In this document: one piece after another, positions 41,678 to 53,997 of the stretch
Position numbering within the stretch: the first letter of the stretch is position 1
Layout: each line of letters starts with the position of its first letter
Assembly (NCBI RefSeq): GCF_964204865.1
Contig: NC_135260.1
Location: 7,440,001-7,504,000 of the forward strand
DNA from: Styela clava
Lineage: Eukaryota > Chordata > Ascidiacea > Stolidobranchia > Styelidae
Reading direction: 5' to 3'
DNA length: 64,000 nucleotides
Translations under genes and position numbers: made by a program
Notes under the pieces: model-generated
What the model was told of the DNA's origin: nothing
Seen by the model: the letters and a program-made list of their open reading frames with translations, nothing else
The model's database searches: none

Positions 41678-41763
41678 TCAAACTATATTCTTCAGCTTAC
41701 TCTGCTTGCTGTCAAACTGCTTGAAAAACTGCCACATCTCGTCATAGATTACAGCTTTGTACC
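41678..41763 (-). other. Exon-like cassette upstream of gene B
   Basis: On the minus strand, an acceptor-like CCCGCAG precedes an 86-bp open frame ending in TGA, with peptide core YDEMWQFFKQFDSKQSKLKN. Equivalent frames lie upstream of C, E and D2. The product is not recognised; see findings. Confidence 0.5.
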
Positions 41764-43170
41764 CTGCGGGCGTAATAATTTGCTGTTATTATTACGTAAT
41801 GAATTCGCGTAGCAATCAATGAGGTTCTAATGTCATTTCAAGCAAATTCATTCAAATTGACCAATCTAAGTGTCTGGTATAAGAACCTCTACCCATAAAA
41901 TAAGGACGTTTCTTAGAAATAAGTACAAAAACATTTTCTAAGACAAAAACCTTCAAAATAGAGACAATTCTTAGAAATAAGGACGTTATGGCAGCCCTGG
42001 CTATAGGAGACCCTTGTTATCGGTCGTTTTGTCTGTCCAGATCTCGCGTCTTAACGGCTGGACCGATCTAGTGAAATTTCACACGCGGGTTTATCCTGTC
42101 TCCCTAGTACTGTGCGTTTTGTAGAGGATTCGGATTGGAGTTTCGTTTCTATGGTAACAACGAAAAAACTCGCCGAACGTTATGAAACTTCCAATATTCT
42201 CACAATTCTCGTTAACCATTTTCAAATATTTTTTGGTTAACCATGTCGAAAATTGAAATCCCTAAAACGCCACCTTCCGCAGAAGAAACACTCTATCGAT
42301 TAAGTCGTCTTTCGTCTTGATACTCCAGGAACTTGAGAAGCTTTAGGGAATTTAGTGGACGGTATTTTTCTCAATTTTTAGCCACATTTTATCAATCACG
42401 CAAGTATGACTAAGAAACGCGCAGCGTTTGAAATGAACTGGAAATGAGCTTACTCGGCCTGCTGTCAAACTGCTTGAGAAACTGCCACATCTCGTCATAG
42501 ATTTCAGAATTGAAAAATATCGTTTTTTTCAACTACTGGACCAATTGCTTCGGAATTGTTTAGTGGTTGAAGATTGTTATTGTCGATAGAATATTTTCTC
42601 TTGTTGGCTCTATGGCAGTGGTTCCCAAACTCCAGGTCGCGACCCACAGCGGGGTCTTGACAAGATTTTTCGGGGTCTAACTTCCGCTAAACATTCATTC
42701 ACATAATTTGAAAGTTAGGAAGTTTTTGCTGCATTATAATAACCATGATAAACGAAATTGAATTCTCGATTGTTAAAACAGATCTCTGCATACGAGAAGA
42801 TAACGCGCTGGTCAATTTAAAAAACAAAAAACCGTTTTCTAAGTCTGTGACAGATTACTATACAAGGAAATACAAGTCTTGCAATCAATATGGGTTTTAT
42901 TTCATTTGAAATAGATGCAATTTTTAAAAGTTCACAACATTAAAGTGACTAAAATTAAGTAACTTGATTATATCATAAAAGTATTGGTATTGAGGCTTGT
43001 AATAGAGTATTTACAACATTCCCGTTTTCTCAATGAAACCATTTATTACTTTTACGCTACATATTTTACATATATAAATATCTTGCGCTGCTGGTTGGGG
43101 TCGAGGTAGATAGAGATTTCCTAGCACACTCGTCTTCACGGAAGCGAGCGGGTAACCCAGTACTAACAAA
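41764..43170. other. Intergenic stretch between genes B and C
   Basis: No full exon. It holds a second, truncated upstream cassette (about 42443-42510), an hAT end beginning at 42616 (CAGTGGTTCCCAAACTCC), and sequence mirrored at 57060-58560 between D1 and D2. Confidence 0.65.
42616..42950. mobile_element. hAT fragment with one intact end
   Basis: CAGTGGTTCCCAAACTCCAG plus GGTCGCGACCCACAGCGGGG is a typical hAT terminus. The mirrored copy ends at 57728 between D1 and D2, and a third, split copy flanks 34021-35624. The opposite terminus was not found. Confidence 0.7.
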
Positions 43171-43191
43171 TTTATTATCATAGAATATCTT

Positions 43192-43197
43192 TTTATT
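43192..43197 (-). terminator. Candidate poly(A) signal, gene C
   Basis: AATAAA on the minus strand about 85 bases after the stop; a second copy is at 43171-43176. Confidence 0.55.
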
Positions 43198-43281
43198 GCT
43201 ATAAATCAAGTGGTATAATGTCTATAGTCTATTCTATAGTATGTACAGGATGACGCAGTTGAAATAACTTCTAATCGATCG

Positions 43282-46200
43282 TCACCAATTAAATCTGCGA
43301 CCGAGTAGTTTATACAATTTTTCATTGAATGGTGCAAAAAATGAGCGCAGTTTTTCCATATATTTGGGGTTCGCGACACCCCATGCTCCTTTTCTAGTTC
43401 TTCCCTTTCCAGTCATACAAAACGTACGTCCTGTTACAGCGACTAAAACGCCGTTTCTTTCCACTACTAAAGGTTTGGCAAAGCAATAAAATCCAGACGG
43501 TCCCTTTCGAATATTTTCTGGTAAGACAAACTCTGGAATGTGCAGAAAGTCTTGAATCTTAAAAATGAGAGATTTATATAAACGAGAGTCATGACAAATT
43601 TTTCTAATAATTTAATTGTTTAGTTGAATTAATTTCTGTGCGAAGAGCATTGAAATAATATAAACAACTTGTATTTATCGATGAAAATCGAAAATTGAAA
43701 AAAATGCTGCTTTAAAGCATCTATCGTTGAATCTGGGATTTACTCTCTGATTCCTCTAATTAATTTGATCTGGAATTAAAGTTATTGGTCGAATAGTTTA
43801 TGTACACCCACCTCTTTTATGACTTTAGCAGGATTAGATATAAGTTCTTCACCGTCTACAACGTATATATCGCTCATATTGAACACATTATACCATCTGT
43901 ATGAAATATAAATATTGAAAATAATTACAGTAGCGTAGTGTCAAACTGCTCACGACATTTTGCATCTACATCGATGTGTCACGATTGGCGAAGCGAAAAA
44001 AACTAGTTACTAGTACTTCATTCTATAAGTTTTTCATCTTTATTAGGACTGAGAAAAAAACATCAAAAAAATGAGGGAGAAAAGCTCAAATATATGGACA
44101 GAAGGTCCAATAACTAACCGCAGTGTCGAAAGCCGACGCTACTCACACCCAGCAGTAGAACCGAGTTTGCAAAAGTAAAACTTCACGATCGGCGGAATAA
44201 AAACGGCGTTCCCATAAACCTAAACTAATAGTAATTTAATAATAGCCTTCTAGTGACATCAACAATCTGTTAACCACCGAGAATTACAAAGAACTTGGTC
44301 CAGTAGTTGATGAGAAAAGCGATTTTCCATAACAAGATGAAAAATACTAACATTAACAACAAACATAAGAATGGCGTCTACCTTAGTAAATGATAGTAAT
44401 ACAGTCCAGTTGTTAGTATATGGTTAGTAATCTTTTCTTTTTTTAACTGCTCAATATATAACATTTCATATCCGCTCATATTCATTTTTTCATTTAAATT
44501 GGCGGAGTAGAGAAGAAGGTCATCAACCAATTGTTCAAACGTTTTTGTTGCGTTAAGAGTATGCATCAATATCTGTTATGGGATGCATAAATAAAATCAT
44601 TAAGATTCGTCCATGCTATTATTTACATGTTGTTGGGAAAATCTGAAAAGCAAGTTTCGAAAAATTTAATTTGAAATACCAATCATATTAATGTTATAAA
44701 CGACATCGATACCAAAACAAGAGTTCAATCACGAATGCCAAATTAATAAAGTTCACGCCTACGCGACATTCTATTGAATATCCTGTACAGATTATAACAA
44801 TAACATTATAACAAGACAGAAATTAAAAAATGAAATGCCTTTGTAACTATAAGTGCTTGAATCATGAGCATAAAGAAGAAATACAATATAAGTCGATAGA
44901 TTGTTACCTCCTGGAAATAATCTGAATATGTTCTTTTTGTAGGATCGCACAAAACAAGTAGAAGTTTGGCGTTAGGAACAAGTTCCCGAATATATTTTGG
45001 TGTCTCGAGTCCCCAGTTGAAGTAGGCCGGTGTTTTTTCAAATGATATTTCATGAGGTAAAACGTTGGCCAACTTAGGTCTGAACAAAAATATTTCAAAG
45101 ATAATATAACTTAAGTGACGGTTTGTTTGATACTATTATACCCACGGCTTTTGCCTCGATATATTTTGGTTTATAATATGATGTTCCGTGTCTGTAATTT
45201 AAATCAGTGATGTCCTCAGACCAGCGAATTTATTTCATAACAAGCTTTTCGTCTTAAATTTGTCGCGAATTATGTATATGGGTTTTGGAATAATTTCGGA
45301 GTTTTAGACAGTCTTGGAAAAAAAATATAAAGTGGAATGCTTGGTGTAAATTGACATATTTATGAAATGGTGTCATCAACATGTGTTTGTTTATTGAAAA
45401 GTTCAAAATATTTTTCCAGAAAATTCTTATATATAAATCTTCACTGCTAAAAATGGGGCAATAACTCAGACTTCAATTGATATATCATTAAAAGTGTTAT
45501 AAATTTTTCTTTTCCAAAAACAGGAACAATGAAAAAAAACACGTTTCATTAACTGAAATCATAGTTTACCTTAAAGGACGACAGACATTTAATGTTAGGG
45601 TTCGAATTTCCGTCTGGTTTATACATATGACGTTGAAAACTTTAGTTAATATTTAATCATCTGACATTACAGATATTCAAGAAATAAAATCGATTTGAAA
45701 GTTGTTCTAAATTTTCCTTCGCCCAATATATACTTATCGCATAAAATATTTGTTTCAGGTTCGAAGAGTCACCATGAAAATTAATTAAAATGAAAACATT
45801 TTTACGTATATGCTTTTAGGCCCAATTTATATAAATCCGGTCGTTCAAAGAAATGGGCTTCTTTGGGTGCTGCTTTGATCATCGGATGCATACGAAGTAA
45901 AGCCCTAAGAGCACCTGTTCCACACTTCTCAACCCCGATTCCAATGACATCTGGTGCACGCTGAACTGGTGGCTAAAGATATGAATTATATTTTAATTTG
46001 GAGTGGAATGAAATAAATTCTGTTGGCTCTGCTCGTGCTGAGCAACATAAAGAACGTGATTGATATCGCACCGCGATGGTTTGTAGATTCAAAGTTAGTG
46101 GAGAATACTTTCATCGGGCAACGCTGTTGGCTTAGTTGGCCATCCACAACTATTAATTCAAATTAATGACTGCACAGTCATTAATATTTTCGTGATAATT

Positions 46201-48028
46201 ATCTAAAACGAAGCCAAACGAGTTCATTTAGGTTCTCCAAAAATTAAAACTACTAAAACCTATTTTTACGGCGGACATCAGTAAGCTTGAAATGCTCAAA
46301 TATGTGAACATGAAGGCCAAAACCAAGTAGTACCAGTATGGATACCAAATCTTTCACAGTAGCGATGGTCTTACCGACTTCGACTGACCACCGGATCGCT
46401 GAAATGCGACCGTAGGACAACCTCGCGGAGGGAAATTTTAAATTTTGATGACGTCATCGTATAAAACTTCAAATTGAAAAACGATTCCCACAGAAATTCT
46501 TGAAATAATCAAGTAATAGCCTTCTAGCAATAAATGTGAAGTGAAAATTTCAAAGCAATCAGTCCAGTAGGAAAGCGATTTTTTTCACAACAACAACATA
46601 ATAACAAAACAGTCCATAGGTCCATTTCGTGTCCAATAATGCCAGGACATATCTACATGACTGAACCAGTTTTAATATATTATATTCCAATTCACACTTG
46701 ATTATAACATTTTCATGCATTGCTAATTTTTATTATTATGAGCTGATGATTTCGCTGTATCAATACTAATAAGCGGCTGTTAATAGCTTAATAGTTTAGC
46801 GATAATAGTTCGCCAAAATATGTATCATTGGAAAGTTTGACAAAAGATTTCGGCAGTAGGTATGGGTAACGCGCTACCGTGATCATCAACGAAGAATGTT
46901 GCCTCGAACTTTGTTAAAATTATGTTGTTATTATAAATGATTAATGGGAATAAATGAAAGGTTTTGTATAAAAAGCCTTTTGTACATGATAAACAATTTT
47001 CATATACTTGAATCGTTTTTTAAATGAATTAAAACAAAACTGGCTCCGGTTGCGTTAGTGTTTACCGGCATTTTCATGACCTGTGTTTACAATTGAGAAT
47101 CAAATTGCATAATAATCTGTAATTTTAAAACATAAAAAATAAAAGCACACCAAAATGAAGAAAAACGTTTCAAAACTGTGGCAAACCTCACTTTTTGGAA
47201 AATTTTTGCTAACGTTCTCTTGGCTGCTTCATATTCAACTAATAATTTATCGCGAACTCTTTCCTTAGATGTTTTCTGAGAATCTTCTTTGATTTCATAT
47301 TTAATCCGGCCTTTTTCTTGAATAGTTCGGAAGAAATGAATATATTTTCAATAAAAATTGAATAATACTCGGGTTTTTCAGTAATCGCTAAAGCGACGTT
47401 GTTAGTAAATGGTGAAAGTCGTTAATAAACACGTCCCTTTCGAGCTCGCATTTGCGTTCTGTTTGTTGATAGTAGATGATGAAAGCTCTTGCCGAATTAT
47501 AGTAGTATCTTAGTCTGTGAGGTGCAAAAATAAGGAACTACAGTCAGCCAGACATTACGGTAACCCGACGCTAACATGTTAAAACAGCAATCTTGTTGCA
47601 ATGTTGTTAATTGGCATAACTGTTTATTGTCTCAATTGTAACTATCCGTTAATAGCAACGGTACGTGCTATCACTGCTATAACCTAATCAACAGTCAAAC
47701 GGTATGCACTTTGACACCACAGCCAGTCTATGCCTATGCTAGTGAGCGAGTGCGTTGACAAGGCGCATTAAAGATAGGAATCAATGAATTAGATTTTAGA
47801 GAATGCAAACTTGATGCTTATAATATATATATTTTGCTTCTTACCTTCATACAGTACTCCTCTTTCTGGCTCATTCATGGCATAATTCCCATACATGATA
47901 AGCAATAAAATGAATGCCACAAATACAAAAGCAGAGATCCACATTCTCCTATTGAAGTCAATGTTTTTTTTACTCGAAACAACAGAAAATCCAATTATAT
48001 TCCATCGCTGTACAAAACTAGACGCCAT
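43282..48028 (-). CDS. Heparan-sulfate 3-O-sulfotransferase-like gene C (complete)
   Basis: Seven exons on the minus strand: 48028-47845, 47316-47192, 45972-45806, 45079-44908, 44572-44382, 43896-43812 and 43557-43282 (stop 43282-43284). They join in phase to 399 residues. The order is the same as in gene A: start MASSFVQRWN, signal anchor, basic stem (KGRIKYEIKEDSQK), EKCGTGAL, EAHFFERP, EKTPAYF, PTKRTYSDY, then YVVDGEEL and a final LGRRFNW. Differences include Glu to Lys in the PTER motif, Pro to Ala in EPHFF, and Ile at the start of the last exon. N-glycosylation sites NATK and NMSG occur in exon 5. It lies head-to-tail with B on the same strand. Golgi type II topology is inferred from the anchor and family. 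Confidence 0.88.
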
Positions 48029-48101
48029 GATTTTGTGTGAACAAATTCATCCGTAATTAACAACTTAAACTTTGATCTGGGATTAATTTATTGTATCTAA
48101 C

Positions 48102-48184
48102 TCAAACTATATTCTTCAGCTTTCTCGGCTTGCTGTCAAACTTGAGAAACTGCCACATCTCATCATAGATTTCAGCTTTGTACC
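48102..48184 (-). other. Exon-like cassette upstream of gene C
   Basis: The 83-bp open frame follows CCCGCAG and ends TGA. It matches the cassettes upstream of B, E and D2 but lacks exactly one codon (the Gln of LKQFD), so the frame is kept. No known product. Confidence 0.5.
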
Positions 48185-48981
48185 CTGCGGGCGTACATAT
48201 TCAATGTAGGTTTCTATTTAAATTCCCCTTAGCATCGCCGTGAAACTACGCCAAAAAGTTGCGTTCTGGCAGCTGCACGCGCTGCCGGAATAATATTTCC
48301 AAGAATGTAAAAAACTCTTGCCAAGTTAGTTCATACACCAAAATCGTAAGATTTCAACAGGAATGTTCATCCGAGATATCATGAAGACGCTTTGAGTAAA
48401 AAGGGCAAGAAAAATCATGAAAAATAGCTCACGGACCTACTACAATCCAAAAGTACTTGGATCAGGACCCGCTCTCCGCTAAATTCGACAAAACAAGTAC
48501 GTTAATACAATAATGGAGAAAATACTTAGATCGACAGCAACCTACGTAGGTTTGAATCAGGGCCGGATTTAATCCATAAAAATTCCGAATGGACCTGTGG
48601 TTAAAAAGAAAAGCGATTTTTTCCAACAACAACAAGAAGAAAAATAAGATGAATACTAAAAATAACAATTTGACAAAACGATTTATAGGACCACTTTGTA
48701 TTCAGTAAATGAAGGTACCATTTTTATCGAAATTTTACCGTCATACTTGAGCAATGATTTAAAACTTGAACAAGTGTATCAAATTGTGATACGTGGGCCC
48801 GAATAAATTATCCATTTACTTTTCCGTAAATATATAAAATAAAATGCATGAAGCGCAGATTCTTTTTCTATCTCCCGATGTAACTGTTTTACTATGAATA
48901 TACAATTAGTGGTAATACAGCCACAACATATCAATATACCGTATCGTATGTTGGCGCTGCCTTAAGGATGTACGCCCACAG

Positions 48982-49684
48982 GGTACAAAGCTGAAATCTA
49001 TGATGAGATGTGGCAGTTCTTCAGGCAGTTTGACAGCAAGCCGAGTAAGCTGAAGAATATAGTTTGAGTTAGATAAAATATTTCTGGATTAAAGTTAAGT
49101 TGGTAATTACGAATGAATTTGTTTTACACAAAATTTGACCTCAACAGGAGAGGAGTCATATATGAAGATAAGAAGCAAAGTATTTTTAAGTACTTAATTT
49201 TCCATTCTCCAATATCTAATTCATTGATTCCTATCTTTAATGCGCCTTGTCAACGCGCTCTGCTCGCTAGCGCAGCCACAGATTGGCTTCAGAATAACGG
49301 GAACACCGTTTTTATTCCGCCGAGCGTGGCGTTGTACTTTTGCGAACTTGGTGCTACTGCTAAGCTAAGACACTTCCGTATGAGTCGCGTCGGCTTTAGA
49401 CACTGCGGTTAGTTATTGGACCTTCTGTTCATATATTTGAGCTTTGCTATCTTTCTTGAGGTTTAATTCTCAGTCCCAATGATGATGAAAAACTTATAGA
49501 ATGAAGTACTAGTTTATTTCGTTTCGCCAATCGTGACGCATCGATGAAGATGCAAAATGTCGTAAGCAGTTTGACACCACGCTAGTGATTTTCAATATTT
49601 GTAATTATTTTCAATATTTATAATTTATACAGATGGTATAAGGTGTTCAATATGAGCAATATATACGTCGTAGACGGTGAGGAA
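48982..49684 (+). pseudogene. Sulfotransferase remnant E (pieces of exon 1 and exon 6)
   Basis: Pieces of one gene copy are fused. An intact upstream cassette (48982-49067) is followed by an exon 1 remnant (about 49113-49167) from which the signal-anchor part is deleted and whose donor GGTAAG reads GATAAG. Part of intron 1 then jumps at about 49290 to intron 5-like sequence, and exon 6 starts at 49633 (WYKVFNMSNIYVVDGEE) but is cut near 49684 in mid-exon, running into intron 6 sequence and the LINE. No protein can be expected. It mirrors remnant F across the LINE. Confidence 0.85.
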
Positions 49685-49739
49685 CCCAGATTCAACGATA
49701 GATGTGTGTGTGGTATGGTAATATATGGCGCTTTAAACA

Positions 49740-52512
49740 ATTTGAGTCTTTTGCGCCAGACAATTTAAATCAAAATTTTGTATATGCCTATAGTACTCTC
49801 TTGGTAGATTTCACAAAATCAACAAGAGCAGGGAAAATGCTAGGGTCGAGTAAGATAGCTTTGAGCTGAAAATCAATGCCACAATCGCGGCATTTTATCT
49901 TTATTATACGTCTTTCATTTCTATATGCACGACAGTTCATTAAAAAATGTTCTACTGTCTCTGGAACATTACAGAAATCGCAAAGTCTATTATTATGACA
50001 TCCTATTTTATGGAAGTGCCCATTTGAACAGCAATGTCCCGTCTGGAGTCGAAATAAAATTTTGTCCATTATTCGTGGTGACCAAGTGGAATTCTTGATG
50101 CTGTCTTCAATTGAGGGGAAAATTGTCTTGTAATGAAACGCTTGGTCACTGTGTATAAAATGTTGATCCCATTTATTAGCGCAGAATTGTCGAATTTGTG
50201 ATTTGACTTTGTTTTGTGATTGTGATAATCTTTTGTCCACATCGACTTTCGCCGCTGATACCTTTGCTATTTTGTCGGCGACTTCGTTACCCGGAATGCC
50301 AACATGTCCTGGAGCCCATAGTAGTGTGATTTTGCATCCTTGTTCCTGTAACTCAAAAAGACAAGTCTGAATATTTGAAGATATATTACTAATTTGATCC
50401 GAGTTATTATTTATAGCGTGTACAGCAGACATACAATCCGTTATGATAAGTATATTCCCTTTATAGTTATTTTTTGACCATGTAAGGACACTATATATTG
50501 CAAAAACTTCGCAATCAAACGAGGAACAGTCTTTGTCTAGCCTAAAACACACACGAGAATTATTGTATGGAACATAAACCGCAGCACCGCATTTGTCAAC
50601 AATTTTTGCTCCATCGGTATAAATATGGACGTGTGATTGATAGGATTCATTTATATAATCTAAACTTATAGCTTTTAATTGGTCGGGCGTATACCAAGGA
50701 AAAAGTATATTCGAGAATGCATCGTCAATATTAATTTCGTCCAAATACCATGGGGGAATTTTTTCGGCTTTAATAATACCAATATCCAATTTGTCAATAT
50801 CGAAAGTCCTTGCAATCATACCAAATGTACGAAATTTTGGAGAGTTGGGAAAAATTTCATGCCATGAGTGTTCGATGACTTCGTGGCAAGGATGGTCAAC
50901 AAATGTTAGCAGTTTAGCCTTATATAAGAGGCATAATTGTAGTCGTCGTATACTCAATGGCATCTCATTACAACAAACTTGTAAAGCAATTTTAGGCGTA
51001 CTCATCATGCCACCTGCAGCGATGCGTAGACATTGAGATTGTATAATTTCGAGTTTTCTTATGGCATTTATTGATGCTGAAAAACACGCTTTCATACCAA
51101 ATTCAATAATGGGTCGATCAATGATGGGTAGGGATCTGTACAATGACAAAAGGGGTGATTTGTTAGCTCCCCAGCTAGTTCCAATAAGCAAACGCTGCAG
51201 ATTAATCCGTTTACTACATTTTTGTACAACATATTCGATATTTTTCTCTTATAATTTAAGCGCCTATTGAAATAGACTCCGAGGTATCTTACTTCATTCC
51301 TGACTGGTAGTATTACACCATTTATGTGTAGTTGTATTGGTGGTAATTTTCTCTTTCGGGTGAAGAGTACAACTATTGATTTTGTGACCGGGATCTTAAA
51401 ACCCCATTTGTTGCACCAGGACTGAATACAATCCAACGAGTTCTGAGAGGAAATGATTGAATCTTCAATTTTGAGCCCAATGTGCCATAGAGCGCTATCG
51501 TCTGCAAACAATCCAACATTATCTGATGAAATAGTACTAGGCATATCGTTTATCATTATATTGAAAAGCAGTGGACTGATTACGCTCCCTTGAGGAATTC
51601 CGTTTTCTAATGAGAATATACTTGAAAGACGACTGCCTACTCTAACCTGAAATGAACGATTCGTCAGGAAAGATGCAACAAAAGCCAAATTTTCCCGGTG
51701 ACATCAATGTTATATAGTTTGTATAACAGTTCTCTTTTCCATACCATGTCATAATCTTTTTCCATGTCTAAGAAAATGCCAAGTACAGATCTTTTATTTG
51801 GTAAAGCTTTATATATGTCATCGTGTAATTTTAGATATGCATCAGTCGTAGATCTCCTCCACCTAAAACTGCTTTGTTCTCTACATAATATGCCATTTTT
51901 TCAACAAACCACTTCAGTCTGCGAGCTATAATTCTTTCCAAGACCTTACATAAATTGCTAGTTAAAGATATAGGCCTATATGAAGATGGTTGGTCTTTTT
52001 GTTTATTGGATTTAAGAATCGGAATTACAACAGAGAGTTTCCAGGTATCTGGAATACTCCCTTTGTTCAAAATCAAATTGGACAATTTGAGTAATAGGTC
52101 TTTACATTCTGCGGGCAATTTTATAAGCATCGCGTAGCAATTATTAGCAATGATTAGCCTTGTTACGTCATGTGAGGATTCGAATGCGATCTTTCTTTGA
52201 AGAAATTTCGGGGTGTAGTTTTCATTGCTACTGACCGCCGAGAACGAACTCGCCAGAAGCTCAGCTTTTTTGGAATCTTCGATTGCTGTTATACCATTGT
52301 GTTTAAGGCCGGGGATTTGTTCGTATACCTTGCTTTTAGTGAAGCGCCTAACCATTTCCCATACGTTGCTGAGTTTTTCATTCTTGTCCAGTGAGCTACA
52401 GTAATCATGCCAACTCTACCTTTTAGTCTTCAATATTATTCTTCTTGCTTCAGATCTACGTTTTTTATACATTATCACATTTTCGATGGACATCGACCTT
52501 TTCATTTCATTA
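49740..52512 (-). mobile_element. 5'-truncated, degenerate LINE with RT and RNase H
   Basis: On the minus strand, reverse-transcriptase pieces occur at 52355-51831 (SSYRPISLTSNLCKVLERII) and 51688-51092 (GIPQGSVISPLLFNIMIND and the catalytic LFADDSAL). A frame at 51191-49788 adds the RT tail, RNase H and a cysteine-rich C-terminus. RNase H shows HIYTDGAK, CEVFAIY, ITDCMSAV and GHVGIPGNEVADKIAK with its acidic residues; the end has CCSNGHFHKIGCHNN and CDFCNVPETVEHFLMNC. The endonuclease is missing. At least two frameshifts and an in-frame stop (near 52410) make it inactive. RNase H after RT points to the I/LOA-like group of LINEs. It is inserted in intron 6 sequence of a sulfotransferase copy, and its 3' end is duplicated in inverse orientation at 52513-52690. 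Confidence 0.88.
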
Positions 52513-52690
52513 AATGAAATGCCGCGATTTGGGCATTGATTTTCAACTCAAAGCTATCTTACGCGACCCTGGCATTTTCCCTGCCCTTGTTGATTTTATG
52601 AAATCTACCAAGAGAGTACTATAGGCATATACAAAATTTTGATTTAAATTGTCTGGCGCAAAAGACTCAAATTGTTTAAAGCGCCATCTA
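52513..52690 (+). mobile_element. Inverted copy of the LINE 3' end
   Basis: Plus-strand sequence starting ATGCCGCGATTTGGGCATTG encodes the last LINE residues (LVDFMKSTKRVL, stop) and the 3' tail, matching 49740-49894 in reverse. It marks the right-hand arm of the palindrome; the switch occurs at about 52512/52513. Confidence 0.85.
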
Positions 52691-52801
52691 TTACCATGCC
52701 ACACACACATCTATCGTTGAATCTGGGTTTTATTTTTTAATTCCTCTAATTAATATGATCTTGAATTAAAGTTATTGGTCGATTTTTTTAGGTACACCCA
52801 C

Positions 52802-53761
52802 CTCTTTTATGACTTTAGCAAGATTGGATATAAGTTCCTCACCGTCTACGACGTATATATTGCTCATATTGAACACCTTATACCACCTGTATAAATTATA
52901 AATATTGAAAATAATTACAAATATTGAAAATCATTAGCGTAGTGTCAAACTGCTTACGACATTTTGCATCTTCATCGATGCGTCACGATTGTCGAAGCGA
53001 AATAAACTAGTACTTAATCATATACTGTTTATTACTACTTTCGTGCAGTTACCAACTACTAGCATGACATAACAAATTCTCTATTGCATCGTCAAGTTTT
53101 TTATCCTTATTGGGACTGAGAAAAAATGCTTAAAAATTGCTTAAGTTTCACATATGCATCGATACGTCACGATTGGCGAAACGAAATAAACTAGTACTTC
53201 ATTCTATAAGTTTTTCATCCTCATTGGGACTGAGAATTAAACCTCAAAAAAGAAAGCAAAGCTCAAATATATGAACAGAAGGTCCAATAACTAACCGCAG
53301 TGTCGAAAGCCGACGCGACTCATACGGAAGTGTCTTAGCACTAGCAGTAGCACCGAGTTCGCAAAAGTACAACGCCACGCTCGGCGGAATAAAAACGGTG
53401 TTCCCATTGATCTAAACTAATAGTAATTCAATAATAGCCTTCTAGTGACAACAACAATCTTTAACCAACGAGAATCGCAAAGAACTTGGTCCAGTAGTTG
53501 ATGAGAAAAGCGATTTTCCATAAGATGAAAAATACTAACAATAACAACAAACATAAGAATAGCGTCTACCTTAGTAAATGATAGTAATACAATCCAGTTG
53601 TTAGTATATGGTTAGTAATCTTTTTTTTTAAATAACTGCTCAATATGTAACATTTCCGATCCGCTGTCATTCATTTTTGCAGTTAAATTGGCGGAATAGA
53701 GAAGAAGGTCATCAACCAATTGTTCAAACGTTTCTGTTGCATTAAGATTATGGATCAATAT
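52802..53761 (-). pseudogene. Sulfotransferase remnant F (exons 5 and 6)
   Basis: On the minus strand exon 5 (53761-53570) is 192 bp instead of 191: an extra base in an A-run (AAAAAAAAAG) shifts the frame and leads to TAA. Exon 6 (52886-52802) is full length and open. Exons 1-4 are absent, since at about 53930 the sequence switches to the 5' flank of D1. Exon 7 is absent because the LINE occupies intron 6. It is the mirror of remnant E but less deleted. Confidence 0.88.
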
Positions 53762-53997
53762 CTGTTATGAAATGCATAAATAAAATCATTAAGATTCGTC
53801 CATGCTATTATTTACATGTTGTTGGGAAAATCTGAAAAGCAAGTTCCGAAAAATTCAACTTGAAATACCAGTCATATTGAAGTAAAAAAACTTCTTCAAT
53901 ACCAAAACAAGAGTTTAATCACAAATTGCCAAATCAAAAAAAATTATGGATTAAAGTTAAGTTGGTTTTTACGAATGACTTTGTTTCACACAAAATC

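Noticed and set aside
49113-49412. 99-codon plus-strand frame as a gene
   Set aside because: It is made of a deleted exon 1 remnant fused to intron sequence of copy E.
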